This document shows, in pieces, positions 1 to 9,066 of a stretch of DNA of 23,576 bases. Source of the DNA: Kipferlia bialata (lineage: Eukaryota > Fornicata); assembly GCA_003568945.1 (NCBI GenBank), contig BDIP01000253.1:1-23576 (forward strand), read 5' to 3'. The position numbers and the translations under genes are program-made. The notes beneath the pieces were generated by a model. The model saw only the letters and a program-made list of their open reading frames with translations. It had not been told where the DNA came from and made no database searches. The stretch's first letter is position 1. The number at the start of each line of letters is the position of its first letter.

Positions 1-20
1 TATATATATATATATATTAG

Positions 21-3000
21 AAGCTCTTACTGGCCATCCTCACAGCATGTGGAGTGCTGTCCTGCCTAGGTATGTATGTATATACATATATATATATATT
101 GTATTATGTGTTTGAATATATATATGTATGTGTCACGGCATGTTTTGTGCTATCCTGTCTAGGTATCTAATGCGTACTTATGTTTAAGTATGGACTCATA
201 TTCGAATCAATGGTCTCTCCTCCCCTGCTCTCTCTCACACACACTCTCTTACTCCGGTACACAGATTCTCTCTCCCTATATATATATATGTTTACATATT
301 GACAAGGAGTGTGGGTCTCATTCTTCAGGATATGCACGCCCCCCCCCTGACATCGTGTCTCAATATATGTGTGTGTATATGTGTAATCATGTATGTATCA
401 TTTAATCTCATTCTTCAGGATGTGCCCTGCTCCCCTCCGACAACCTTGTTGCAGCCTGTGCCATCTACATTGTGGGACTGTTTGGGTTCCATGCCGCAAA
501 CATCTTCTACGGTATGTCTGGCAGTCACCTGCATACCATGTATATCTTGCTTTATATACACTATTACGGTGCATATATGTATTACACGCATATACTCCCT
601 AGACTAGCCTCCTGCATTAACTATATATTATTCCAGACTCTTTTCTCCCCAGACCTGGCATTGTTTCTCTGTCTCTCTTTCTCTATATGTATATATGAAT
701 ACTATTCTATATACACTCTCACCCTTAGACTCCCTGCTCCCCGGCATTGTCTCGTCCAACGAACAGGCAGACACAGTGTCTGCCATGGGATTTGCGGCAG
801 GTACATATATATAGTATATATAGTATATATAGTATATATAGTGTATATAGTATATATAGTGTATATAGTATATATAGTATATATAGTATATACAATAATG
901 TACATATTCTAATTGCTGTATACAAGTGAACAGGCAGACACAGTGTCAGCAATGGGATTCGCAGCAGGTGTGTAAGATTTAGCATATGTATGTATGACTT
1001 GTGTGGGTATATAGTATTGTGTTCCATGTCCCCACACACACATACACATAAACGCACTATGTATTTGTGTAATCTTCCTCTCTCCCTCTTATCTCTGACA
1101 TTAGCCTCCATTTCCTAGTCTGCCATATTCTCTTTCTCTCATTCTGGCTATATATATATATATATATGTATAACCTCTCTCTCTCTCTCTCATCTCTAAG
1201 GCTACATTGGTGGTGGACTCCAGTTCTTGGTCCAGCACACTCACTCTCTCTCTCTCTATATATATATACATGTATATATATATCCCCTCTCTCTCTCATC
1301 TCTTAGGCTACATTGGTGGTGGCCTCCAGTTCCTGGTCTGTGTCTACCTCTCTCTCTCTCTCTATCTCTCTCCCTCTCTCTACATATATATACTTACCAA
1401 AGGATACATTGGGGGTGGTCTGCAGTTCCTGGTCTGTGTCATCCTGTACCTGGTACTGGACAGCACTGTGCTAGCTGTCAAGGTATACTTATATACCACT
1501 ATACATACATATATACTATTATATATAGATATATATGCTATGTGTGTGTGTGTGTCTGTGTCATCCTGTACCTGGTGCTGGACAGCACTGTACTCGCTGT
1601 GAAGGTATACTGTATTTATATATATATATATATATATGTGTGTCTCTGTGTAGTTTTTGATTACGAATAGTACTTATTGTGCTTACCCTAGATCTTTGCC
1701 TTCACTGCCAGTGTATATATGGTAATATGAATCAATATATATAAACATATGTGTATTCATATCATGTGTAGTACTAATTGCTAACCCTCTGATCTCCTTT
1801 GCCTTCACCGCTGTCTGGTGGACCATCTTCACCCTGCCCCTGCTGTTCAACGTGCCAGAGATAGGTATAACAAAGGATATATAATACTGTATATCCATTT
1901 CCATTGTTAGTTACTGAATTATTGTATACATATATGAGTGTATGTTCTCTTCACCCTGCCTCTACTGTTCAATGTACCTGAGATAGGTATATATACACAT
2001 GCATATGGGTAGAGAGCAATATATGTATGGCGGAGTGTATAAGTGTAACTGTATCTATAGTATGAGTTCACCCTGCCCCTGCTCTTCAATGTACCTTAGA
2101 TACTTGTCTCATGCTAGGCTCTGCCACAATGCCTGTGTCCATGGTGCCTACTATATACATCATTGTACATTAGGTATATCATTGTACCTGTCTCACTGTA
2201 GGCTCTGCCGATGTGCCTGTGTCTGTGCCTGACCGTGCAGAGGGAGAAGCAGAGGGTAGTGACAGCACAGAGGTGTATACAGTATGTATATACTCTGATA
2301 TGTATATACTCTGATATATATATACTCTGATATATATATATATATGATATGTATGATATATATGATCTGACCGTGTGGGGGGAGAGGGCAGTGGCAGCAC
2401 AGAGGTAAAGAGGAGTCAGTCATAATTGTATATTGTATTCTTCATATTCTCTATTCTACACGTAGATATGTCTCAATAGTACTATTATCACCCTTACTCC
2501 CGGTCACCAGAAGAGAAGCAGTCATAACCCATATACATGTATTTATGTATATAAATATGTATATATACTATATGTCCTATTAGTCTACTAACCCAGGTCA
2601 CCTCTGAGTCCAAGCAGTCCTTCTGGAGTGTGCTCAAGTTTTCACTGGTGGAGGTGGGGCATATCAGATATTTGTGCATAGATACGTGTATTCATTTAGT
2701 GACGGGTGCCCAAGTTCTCACTGGTGGAGGTGAGGCAGACTATGTATATCGAGTCCTTTTACCTTCTGACACTATATACATGTATTAATTGTATCAGGAG
2801 TGTCCACAAGTTCTCACTGGTGGAGGTGGGTCTGTTAGTTGCTGTAGTGTTCGAATACATACATAAAATAATGAATTGTTCCAATAGTGATACATCCCAT
2901 ATATTTTTATATATCCTTCAATCAGGTCAAACTCGTCTACATTTATACATATATATACCAACACCAGGTTGTTGACACCTTCAAGCAGGTCAAGCTCCTG

Positions 3001-3282
3001 TCCAACTGTGCCTTGTTCCTATTGGCATACTTCCTGGTAAGCAGTGCTATACAGTGTGGTATAGTGTATAAAGCATATATAGTATGTATATAGTTACTAT
3101 TATACCTTTCTACATATGAATATGTTATATATCCAACTGTGCCCTGTTCCTGTTGGCATACTTCCTGGTATACACGCTATACCACATACACTATCAGATA
3201 TACTATATACATATATAGGATAAGTACTGCTTTCTATAGACTGTGCCCTGTTCCTGCTGGCATACTTCCTGGTGGGTGAATG

Positions 3283-3315
<33 letters not shown>

Positions 3316-5860
3316 TGTATACTACTTCACTCTATAATGTGCCCTGTTCCCATTCTTCCTGATGTGTGAATATGTATATATGAATATCTATTCTTTCCAT
3401 TATGTGTGTCTTGTGCCAACAACCCCACTCCAGTGCACTGACGGTGCCGATACTATCATCTCCATGACCATTGACATTGGAATAGATATATATATATATA
3501 TATTAGATCTGCCCCTCAGCTCAGTACATTGACGGTGCCGATACCATCATCTCCATGGCCATCGACATCTATCTCTCTCTCTCTCTCTCTCTATCTCTTT
3601 CTAATTCCAGTACATAGACGGTGCCGATACCATCATCTCCATGGCCATTGACATTGGTATGAGCCTCGGGTTCCCAGCAGAGTCGCTGATCATAGTGCTA
3701 CTGATGGTAAGTATATACAAGATATTTGTATTTAGTATGTAACTGTATATGGCAGTATATCCAGCAGAGTCACTGATCATAGTGCTACTGATGGTGAGTA
3801 AGTATAGATATATACAAATTATGGGTACTATATATATGTGTGTAGGTATAATATATGTGTTATTGTATGAGCCTCGGGTTCCCAGCAGAGTCTCTCATCA
3901 TAGTGCTACTGATGGTGAGTAAGTATAGATAGATACACAATATGGGTACTATATACATATATGTATAGGCATAGTATAAGTGTATATATATGTATGAGCC
4001 TCGGGTTCCCAGCTGCTCATGGTAAGTTTGTATTAATATTTACATGCACTGTGTGTTTCATGTTCACTATTGTGTTCACAATATACGGCCCTTCAAGCAC
4101 AGTCTCTGGTCTCAGGAATTCATGGTTCTTTAGACACACTCTCTCTCCCCTCACCCAAGGTTCAGTTCATCGGCATGCCCATGACCCTGCTCTTCACTAA
4201 GGTACAGGAGTATGTATCATTTACTAGAATCATATTGATGCATCATACACAATATGGTTCACTAAGGTATTTGAGTATACTAATACATGGCGATAGAAGG
4301 TATATTGCAGTAGCTACTAATTATATTGGATTCTGACCCATCAGCTTGTGTCCAAGATTGGTCCCAAGAAGGGTGTCATTCTGTGCTGTGCAGGATACCT
4401 TCTCGTGGTGGCACTAGGTACATGTATATATATATATATATATATATCACTTTATATATATATATATACGTAGATCTGGTACCGATACCTTCTCGTGGTG
4501 GCACTAGGTACGTGTAGATACACTCCATATACTATATGCACTTATAGTAGTTTAGTATATATATATATATATATATAAATTCCATGCTTACTCAATATCC
4601 ACTGTGCCAGCATGTCGACATCTAGGCCGCATACATTTACTGCTGTCTCACCCCCCAGGCACCTTCATATCCAATATATATAATATATTAATATATGTCT
4701 GTGTGGGTGTGTTTATACAGGGCTCTGTTCTGGAAGTGTATATAAATGGATTGTTGTTAACATCCAGGCACCTTCATGTCCAAAGTTGTCTGGTTCTACT
4801 TTCATGATTTACTATTTGGACTACTACTTTTGTATTCTTTAGTAGTTCTGTTTGTTGTTAATATCCAGGCACCTTCATGTCCAATGTGGTCTGGTTCTAC
4901 GTCCTGGGTGCATTGGTGGCATGTGTGCAGGGACCCATCCAGGTATGTATCTATATATATATAGTCTATATATATATATATATATATAGTCATGTAGATA
5001 CATACATAAGTGCATACTCTTATGCTCTGGGTACACTGGTGGCATGTGTGCAGGGGCTCATCCAGGTGAGTACTATTACTACTACACATACTATAGACAA
5101 GTGATAGAACTATTATTGATAACTATTTACATCGTCTATCTAGTAGTATTGCCTTTCTTTTCCTACAAATGGTTGGTTTGTTTGTTTTGCTATTTGTTTG
5201 GAAACACTGTTTTGTCAACAGCATTGTTTGGCTGGCTGTTCTCATCTCTAGGCCCTGTCCCGCTCCCTCTTCACAAGGCTGGTCCCAGCAGACTGCGAGG
5301 GAAGGTTCTTCGGTGAGTGTGTATACTACGTATATATACTCGTTATATACACTGGTGTTTCCTCTTAGGTTTACCTCAAAGTGCATCACCACCTAGGAGT
5401 ATTGAAGTCACAGGATTTGTGTATTGTATGTGGACTTTGTTACAGCCCCAGTATACCTACACTAGGACTCTACAACATCATTGGCAAGTTCTCCACCATC
5501 ATTGGCCCCCTTCTCATCGGGGTCATCACCAGTGTCACTGGATCTACGCGGTTGAGCGTCGCGTCTCTCTCCATCCTCTTTATCGGGGGTGGCGGAGTGC
5601 TTCTTCTGGTAGACTTTGACGAGGGAGCCAAGCAGGCACTTGCATACCGCGTAGTTAGTCCAGGTACCTACTTGCGATTATACATATACGTATTTATGTA
5701 TATCCTTGTCTGTTCATCGCGTAGATTTCTGACATCAGGGATGAAGGGCAAGGAGGCTCAGAAGGAGGAGGAGGGAGAGGGAGAGAGAAGTAGTGTGGAT
5801 GAGGGAGAGAGTGGTGATACCGCCCCAGTGGTTATCAGCACCAACGTGTATCTGACATGA
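21..5860 (+). CDS. UMF1/Atg22-like major facilitator transporter, 5'-partial, 15 exons in window
   Basis: Membrane transporter. The Atg22 branch of this family exports amino acids from yeast vacuoles; the substrate here is unknown. Exons: 21-69, 419-511, 729-800, 1403-1482, 1792-1864, 2202-2272, 2597-2653, 2968-3036, 3611-3706, 4160-4201, 4345-4417, 4869-4942, 5252-5312, 5466-5663, 5739-5860. Phases agree at every junction, giving 409 codons and TGA. Family signatures: GFHAANIFYDSLLP (residues 39-52), GYIGGGLQFL (72-81), AVWWTIFTLPLLFNVPE (105-121), YIDGADTII (189-197), QALSRSLFTRLVP (283-295), RFFGLYNIIGKFSTIIGPLL (301-320). About ten membrane segments are visible, matching segments 3-12 of the usual twelve; segments 1-2 and the start codon lie to the left. 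An acidic loop (residues 123-146) sits mid-protein, and the tail (about 371-409) is Glu-rich and hydrophilic. All introns are GT...AG except the acceptor before 1792, which reads TG. Introns carry partial exon copies, listed separately. Identity is confident; exon choice among copies rests on phase and completeness. Confidence 0.9.
134..162 (+). repeat. 3' echo of transporter exon 21-69, with donor
   Basis: Copy of the last 29 bases of exon 21-69, followed by its own GTATCT donor. Three codons differ synonymously and one Gly codon has become Phe. It lies downstream of its parent, inside the first intron. Confidence 0.75.
329..351 (+). repeat. 5' echo of transporter exon 419-511, with acceptor
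   Basis: Degenerate copy of the first 23 bases of exon 419-511. The 12 intron bases before it, CTCATTCTTCAG, are identical to those before the true exon, so the splice acceptor was copied too. The C-rich run has expanded. Confidence 0.7.
637..671 (+). repeat. Degenerate 5' echo of transporter exon 729-800
   Basis: After TTCCAG the sequence runs ACTC..CTCCCC..GGCATTGT, which aligns with the start of exon 729-800 with a small insertion. It is weaker than the other echoes. Confidence 0.45.
806..895 (+). repeat. 9-bp minisatellite (TAGTATATA)n
   Basis: About ten head-to-tail copies of TAGTATATA or its variant TAGTGTATA directly follow the donor at 801. The period of 9 keeps frames open on both strands, giving spurious Tyr-Ile-Val and Tyr-Thr-Ile repeats that should not be read as protein. 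Confidence 0.9.
928..967 (+). repeat. 3' echo of transporter exon 729-800, with donor
   Basis: A 40-base copy of 761-800 followed by a GTGTGT donor. All four differences fall in third codon positions and are synonymous (Ser, Ala, Phe, Ala codons). Confidence 0.85.
1201..1344 (+). repeat. Two 5' echoes of transporter exon 1403-1482, each with an acceptor
   Basis: Echo a is 1201-1232 after CTCTAAG; echo b is 1307-1344 after CTCTTAG. Both encode GYIGGGLQFLV and differ from the exon only at synonymous sites (five and four codons). Each then runs into CT-repeat sequence instead of the rest of the exon, so neither can replace it. Confidence 0.85.
1554..1604 (+). repeat. 3' echo of transporter exon 1403-1482, with donor
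   Basis: Copy of the second half of the exon (VCVILYLVLDSTVLAVK) followed by the same GTATAC donor. Four codons differ, all synonymously. It has no acceptor, only TG-repeat sequence in front. Confidence 0.85.
1692..1709 (+). repeat. 5' echo of transporter exon 1792-1864, with acceptor
   Basis: After CCCTAG the sequence encodes Ile-Phe-Ala-Phe-Thr-Ala, matching the start of exon 1792-1864 with one codon (Ser) absent. This short copy has an AG acceptor, whereas the full-length exon has TG at that place. Confidence 0.7.
1947..2102 (+). repeat. Two 3' echoes of transporter exon 1792-1864
   Basis: 1947-1986 encodes FTLPLLFNVPEI with five synonymous differences and keeps a GTATAT donor. 2067-2102 has four synonymous differences plus Glu to stop, and its donor is lost. 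The two are separated by TA-rich sequence. Confidence 0.8.
2118..2149 (+). repeat. 5' echo of transporter exon 2202-2272, with acceptor
   Basis: GCTCTGCC..ATGCCTGTGTCC follows CTTGTCTCATGCTAG. This parallels the true exon and its upstream CCTGTCTCACTGTAG, so intron tail and exon start were copied together. Confidence 0.7.
2367..2404 (+). repeat. 3' echo of transporter exon 2202-2272, with donor
   Basis: Copy of the acidic-loop exon end (CTGACCGTG... GACAGCACAGAG-like) followed by GTAAAG. It is more diverged than most echoes and has short indels. Confidence 0.65.
2706..2825 (+). repeat. Two 3' echoes of transporter exon 2597-2653, with donors
   Basis: 2706-2729 and 2797-2825 both encode KFSLVE at the end and are followed by GTGAGG and GTGGGT donors. 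Each changes the Leu before Lys (to Pro and to His). The other changes are synonymous. A faint 5' echo of the same exon may lie at 2502-2523. Confidence 0.75.
2916..2937 (+). repeat. 5' echo of transporter exon 2968-3036
   Basis: CTTCAATCAGGTCAAACTCGTC matches the interior start of the exon (Phe-Lys-Gln-Val-Lys-Leu), with a Lys to Asn change. It lies only 30 bases upstream of the exon. Confidence 0.6.
3133..3363 (+). repeat. Three 3' echoes of transporter exon 2968-3036
   Basis: 3133-3167 and 3240-3271 encode NCALFLLAYFL / CALFLLAYFL with two and three synonymous differences, and keep GTATAC and GTGGGT donors. 3338-3363 is degenerate. They become more diverged with distance from the parent exon. 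Confidence 0.8.
3434..3569 (+). repeat. Two 5' echoes of transporter exon 3611-3706, with acceptors
   Basis: 3434-3482 follows CTCCAG and carries several amino-acid changes (Tyr to Cys, Ile to Thr, Ala to Thr). 3525-3569 follows GCTCAG and encodes YIDGADTIISMAIDI with three synonymous differences only, then runs into a CT repeat. Order and divergence follow distance from the exon. Confidence 0.85.
3761..4021 (+). repeat. Three 3' echoes of transporter exon 3611-3706, with donors
   Basis: 3761-3793 encodes PAESLIIVLLM (one synonymous difference, GTGAGT donor). 3865-3914 encodes GMSLGFPAESLIIVLLM (two synonymous differences, GTGAGT). 3992-4021 is the same exon end with an internal deletion, followed by GTAAGT. 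Confidence 0.85.
4258..4507 (+). repeat. 3' echoes of transporter exons 4160-4201 and 4345-4417, with donors
   Basis: 4258-4266 (TTCACTAAG, then GTATTT) repeats the end of exon 4160-4201 and is short enough to be chance. 4484-4507 is an exact 24-base copy of the end of exon 4345-4417, followed by GTACGT; true exon 4345-4417 lies between them. Confidence 0.6.
4659..4806 (+). repeat. Two 5' echoes of transporter exon 4869-4942, with acceptors
   Basis: 4659-4676 follows CCCCCCAG. 4768-4806 follows TTGTTGTTAACATCCAG, nearly the same intron tail as before the true exon. They encode GTFISN and GTFMSKVVWFY against GTFMSNVVWFY in the exon. Confidence 0.8.
5020..5065 (+). repeat. 3' echo of transporter exon 4869-4942, with donor
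   Basis: Encodes YALGTLVACVQGLIQ against YVLGALVACVQGPIQ and is followed by GTGAGT. This copy has three amino-acid changes, more than most echoes. No echoes are seen for the last three exons, whose introns are short or free of long TA runs. Confidence 0.8.
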
Positions 5861-6396
5861 GCCTGAGAAGTACTCTGTTATACTAGTAAATGTGTCGTGT
5901 GTAACCTACCACTTACACTGTGTAACTAACGTTGGTAACACTACGTATGGGCTAGCATCCTGTCACAGGATTCCTGTGCGTCGGAGTATTATTGTGAGAG
6001 TATACATGCTGACGCAGCCCCATAGACTTGTAGTGGTGAAGACCACTATCAGTCAGTGACCAACACAGTCTGGTTCAATGAAAAGAGGTCTCATGGGTGG
6101 GGCCCTTACATGCACTGTCTAGTCCAGTGACTGGAGTGCATGTATGGGCACCACCCATGGGACAAGGGTATATACTATATGGGGAGATATTTACATCCGT
6201 GTGGGACACTAAAAGTATATGTATATATATATATCCCTTTGGAGCTCCTTCACACCGATCCGGACACCAGAGCATACAGACAGCGTCAGGTGCACATAGT
6301 CCTTCACAGGTGTAGACCCAATCACCTAGTGCTTGAATAATGAATAACATGCAGGTAACAGTCGTCTGTTGTGCAAGGTAAACCAGACCAAGAGAC
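5861..6396. other. 3' flank of the transporter, no gene seen
   Basis: No convincing coding exon, and no clear AATAAA signal right after the stop. The stretch contains the hairpin at 6092-6159 and a short TA run at 6222-6234. Base composition shifts here from TA-rich introns to more balanced sequence. Confidence 0.5.
6092..6159. repeat. Imperfect inverted repeat, 25-bp arms, 18-base loop
   Basis: Left arm 6092-6116 and right arm 6135-6159 are reverse complements with two mismatches. The 18-base spacer itself holds CCAGT-G-ACTGG. It begins 232 bases after the transporter stop. It could be a cruciform, a processing or termination structure, or a remnant of a small element; nothing in the sequence decides. 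Confidence 0.8.
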
Positions 6397-7190
6397 TAAT
6401 CGTCACCCACAGATTGAGATGTCCAGTGTAATGAAAATGAACGTGGTAAACATTTCCCTCGTCTGTCCCAACAGGTAGGGACTGGTGGACAGGCCAGCCA
6501 GCCCATGAAGTAAGCGGTGGATTCTGTCTAACGTCTGAGACAGCACTGTCAGTTGTATCAGTGTCACCCGTAGATTGAGAAGTCTAGTGATAACAAAGAG
6601 GACAGGGACCATTTCACCCGGTTGTCCCAACAGACAGGGACTGGTGAACAGGCAATGCAACCCATGAAGAAAACGGTGGATTGCGGTTCAGCAGCAGTAT
6701 CCAAGACCTTCACTTTGCTTTTCGCTTTGCTCTAATCGAAGCAAGCCATGCGCGCTTGTGATGTCTAGTGTAGACGCTAGAGAGTGGAGCCACTTTCAAA
6801 AGAGGTCGGACACGACGATGCCAGCCAACACAGTAATGCTACATCTAAGGTCGGGTCCATAACCTCAATGTGTTGGAATCTGACATCATATCACTTGGCC
6901 TTAGACACTGTATGGCAAGTTAGGTCAGGGTACACGCCGAGTTGTCAATGGTGACCAAGACGCACTCGACCTATTGTCACTGGTGGACAGGGTGCCTCGT
7001 CTGGGACAGATAGGCAACTTGCCTATCATAGGCAAGACTCAGTGTCTCAGCATGAGACTCTCATGCAGTCCTCGAGGAGTCAGTAGCAGTTGCCAGGACA
7101 TCCACGCTAATCGCGCAACACGTCAGACACTCCTGTGTTGTCAATGGTGATCACAGTGTACTGTAAACCCATGAGGCTCTGGCCCCTGCC
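6397..7190. repeat. Diverged relative of the 8.7-11.1 kb tandem repeat
   Basis: Shares long stretches with 8550-9440 and 10030-10560, such as GTCACCCGTAGATTGAGAAG, GGGTGCCTCGTCTGGGACAG and TCCTGTGTTGTCAATGGTGA. It has an internal subduplication (6397-6530 and 6531-6680 are related). On the minus strand 6403-6660 is open and reads like the longer frames in the other copies. Confidence 0.75.
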
Positions 7191-7867
7191 GACACTGCCA
7201 AAGGAGACAAGAGGAGACTGGTCTCGGAGGCAGATACAGTCATCGAGTGTACTAGTCTGGCCTGGAAGTCACACTCAGTGTGACACTAAGGCAAGTGCAT
7301 AACAAGTCGGAATACCCGCATGTAGAGATGCCAACACCAGTAAGGCTTGGCCCATGTGTTCAGTGACACACTAAACCAGAAGGACCACTTTGCTAAACAT
7401 ATGTGCAACAAGTGGGACCAAAGGGACCTATGGAGGTCACTAGGCTTTATCTTACTCAATTGAGGTCATCATGTGACAGACAGGTAGCCCTATAGGGCTG
7501 TCCAATGCTGATACCTCATAGGGTCACTCCACTGTGTGGCTAGTTGACTCATACGTATCAGACTTGACGGCTTCGCCGATTGCAGTCAAGTGAACACATT
7601 CGCAATACCCCAACGTACGTCCCTGAAAGCAGAGTCTTGCATCTGACATGTTACACTCAATTTTTGTGGAGTTCGGTATCTTGCTGACATATGACACAAA
7701 CAGACCTACATCAGGCAGCCTGATGGGGTTGTGGTCCAGTGAATAGAGACCCATGAACAACAGACTGTCCTAATTATTTCGGCAAACTCCGACAACGACA
7801 TGTATAGGGGGAGAAGGCATGTATCATGGCAGGGCTGTTGTGACACCAACCGCTGTTGTCCAGTGCT
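7191..7867. other. Unassigned unique-looking sequence
   Basis: I see no recognisable gene, splice pattern or strong repeat. A 78-codon minus-strand frame (7524-7760) has no supporting copy or motif. It is balanced in base composition, with none of the TA microsatellites found in both flanking blocks. Confidence 0.35.
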
Positions 7868-8062
7868 TGTGCTTGTGTCTCGGTTGATTCCACTAGAATC
7901 ATAGTCAGTAGCCACTGAGGCATTGGGTATGGAGCCTATCGTCACGTACGAGGTAGTGGTCCAGTACTGCAGTGGACACAGCAGATGACATGGCAGAAGA
8001 CACAGACTGTCCCAAGAACGGACATACTAACACAGGCCACTAAAGACATAACAGGCCGACAG
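7868..8062. repeat. Dispersed duplicate, partner at 12050-12268
   Basis: Starts TGTCTCGGTTGATTCC and ends AAAGACATAACAGGCCGACAGT, with the same order of blocks as 12050-12268 and about 85 per cent identity by eye. No open frame is shared over the full length, so it appears to be a segmental repeat and not an exon. Confidence 0.75.
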
Positions 8063-8658
8063 TGTGACGCCACTGCCATCGGGATGTCAGATGGCACTGT
8101 TCAAGGGACAAGACAACCCACTACTATCAGACAAATCTCTCCTCTACCCGCTCTCCCATTATCCCACTGCAGTGCAGTCAGAGAGACACTTCCACTGTCT
8201 TCGTGCCACGAAGTTCGTGGGAAGCTTTGTTTCGACTGCGGCCAAGGTCTGGACTCTCATCCACCACAGACACAGGCCTCAGTAGCACACACCTTGGCCT
8301 GTGTGACTCTGAAGGGTACTCAGAGCATACCCCACTTGGAATTTCAATACCAACAGGGTACCAGCTGACAGAGCAGCCACCTGGGGTTGCCGTCAAGTGC
8401 AAAAGTCAGTCTACAGGTCAAACTTGCTCCAGATGCATCGGGGTATGAGTCCCACAGTACCACGTTGGAGTTGTTATCAGGAGACAAGACCTACAATTGG
8501 CCACTTGGGATTGCCGTCAAGTGCACATCTTCGAGCGGAAGAAGAAGTTTGCTGAGCCACTTTCAAAAGAGGTCGGACACGAACATGTCAGCCAACACTG
8601 CAATGCTGCTGTCTCAGGTCGGCTCCAGAGCTTCCATGTTGTGTGTATCTGACACACA

Positions 8659-9066
8659 CTAACACTCGCATTTAGCCATTGCGTGGAGAGTTAGGTCACG
8701 GTACACACCGGGTTGTCTATGGTGACTACCTCTCAGTCGTGTATTGTCTCTTGTGGGCAAACTGCCTCGTACGGCACAGATAGACATGGTGCAACCCAGC
8801 GACTCAAGACTCCCACGAGAGGTCTGAGACAGCACCGTCAGCTGCATCAGTGTCACCCGTAGATTGAGAAGTCTAGTGATGACAAAGAGGACAGAGACCA
8901 TTTCCCTCGTCTGTCCCAACAGGTAGGGACTGGTGAACAGGCAATCCAACCCATGAAGAAAGCGGTGGATTCTGTCTGAATCATCCTGAGGTCCAGCAGC
9001 AGTTTCCAAGACCATCTCTAATCGAAGCAAGCCATGCGCCCTGGTGATGTCTAGTGTAGACGACAT
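8659..9066 (-). pseudogene. Minus-strand conserved frame, copy 1 (unidentified)
   Basis: Open for 135 codons. It shares a frame with 9759-10247 and 6403-6660 over about 75 residues, for example DRIHRFLHGLDCLFTSPYLL against DRIHSFLYGFDCLFTWHVLL, then RLLN-RVTL-QLTV-SQTS. There is no acceptor/donor pair I trust, no start context and no domain I recognise. Substitutions between copies are about as often replacing as silent, so strong protein constraint is not shown. It may be a decayed coding repeat or chance openness in a duplicated segment. Confidence 0.3.

Noticed and set aside
702-929. Overlapping open frames on both strands at the TA-rich minisatellite (Tyr-Ile-Val and Tyr-Thr-Ile repeats)
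   Set aside because: They are translations of a 9-bp simple repeat, whose period keeps all frames open. They carry no coding signal.
1201-1604. Mutually exclusive alternative exons for GYIGGG...
   Set aside because: The extra copies are truncated (each keeps only one splice side), so none can substitute for exon 1403-1482.
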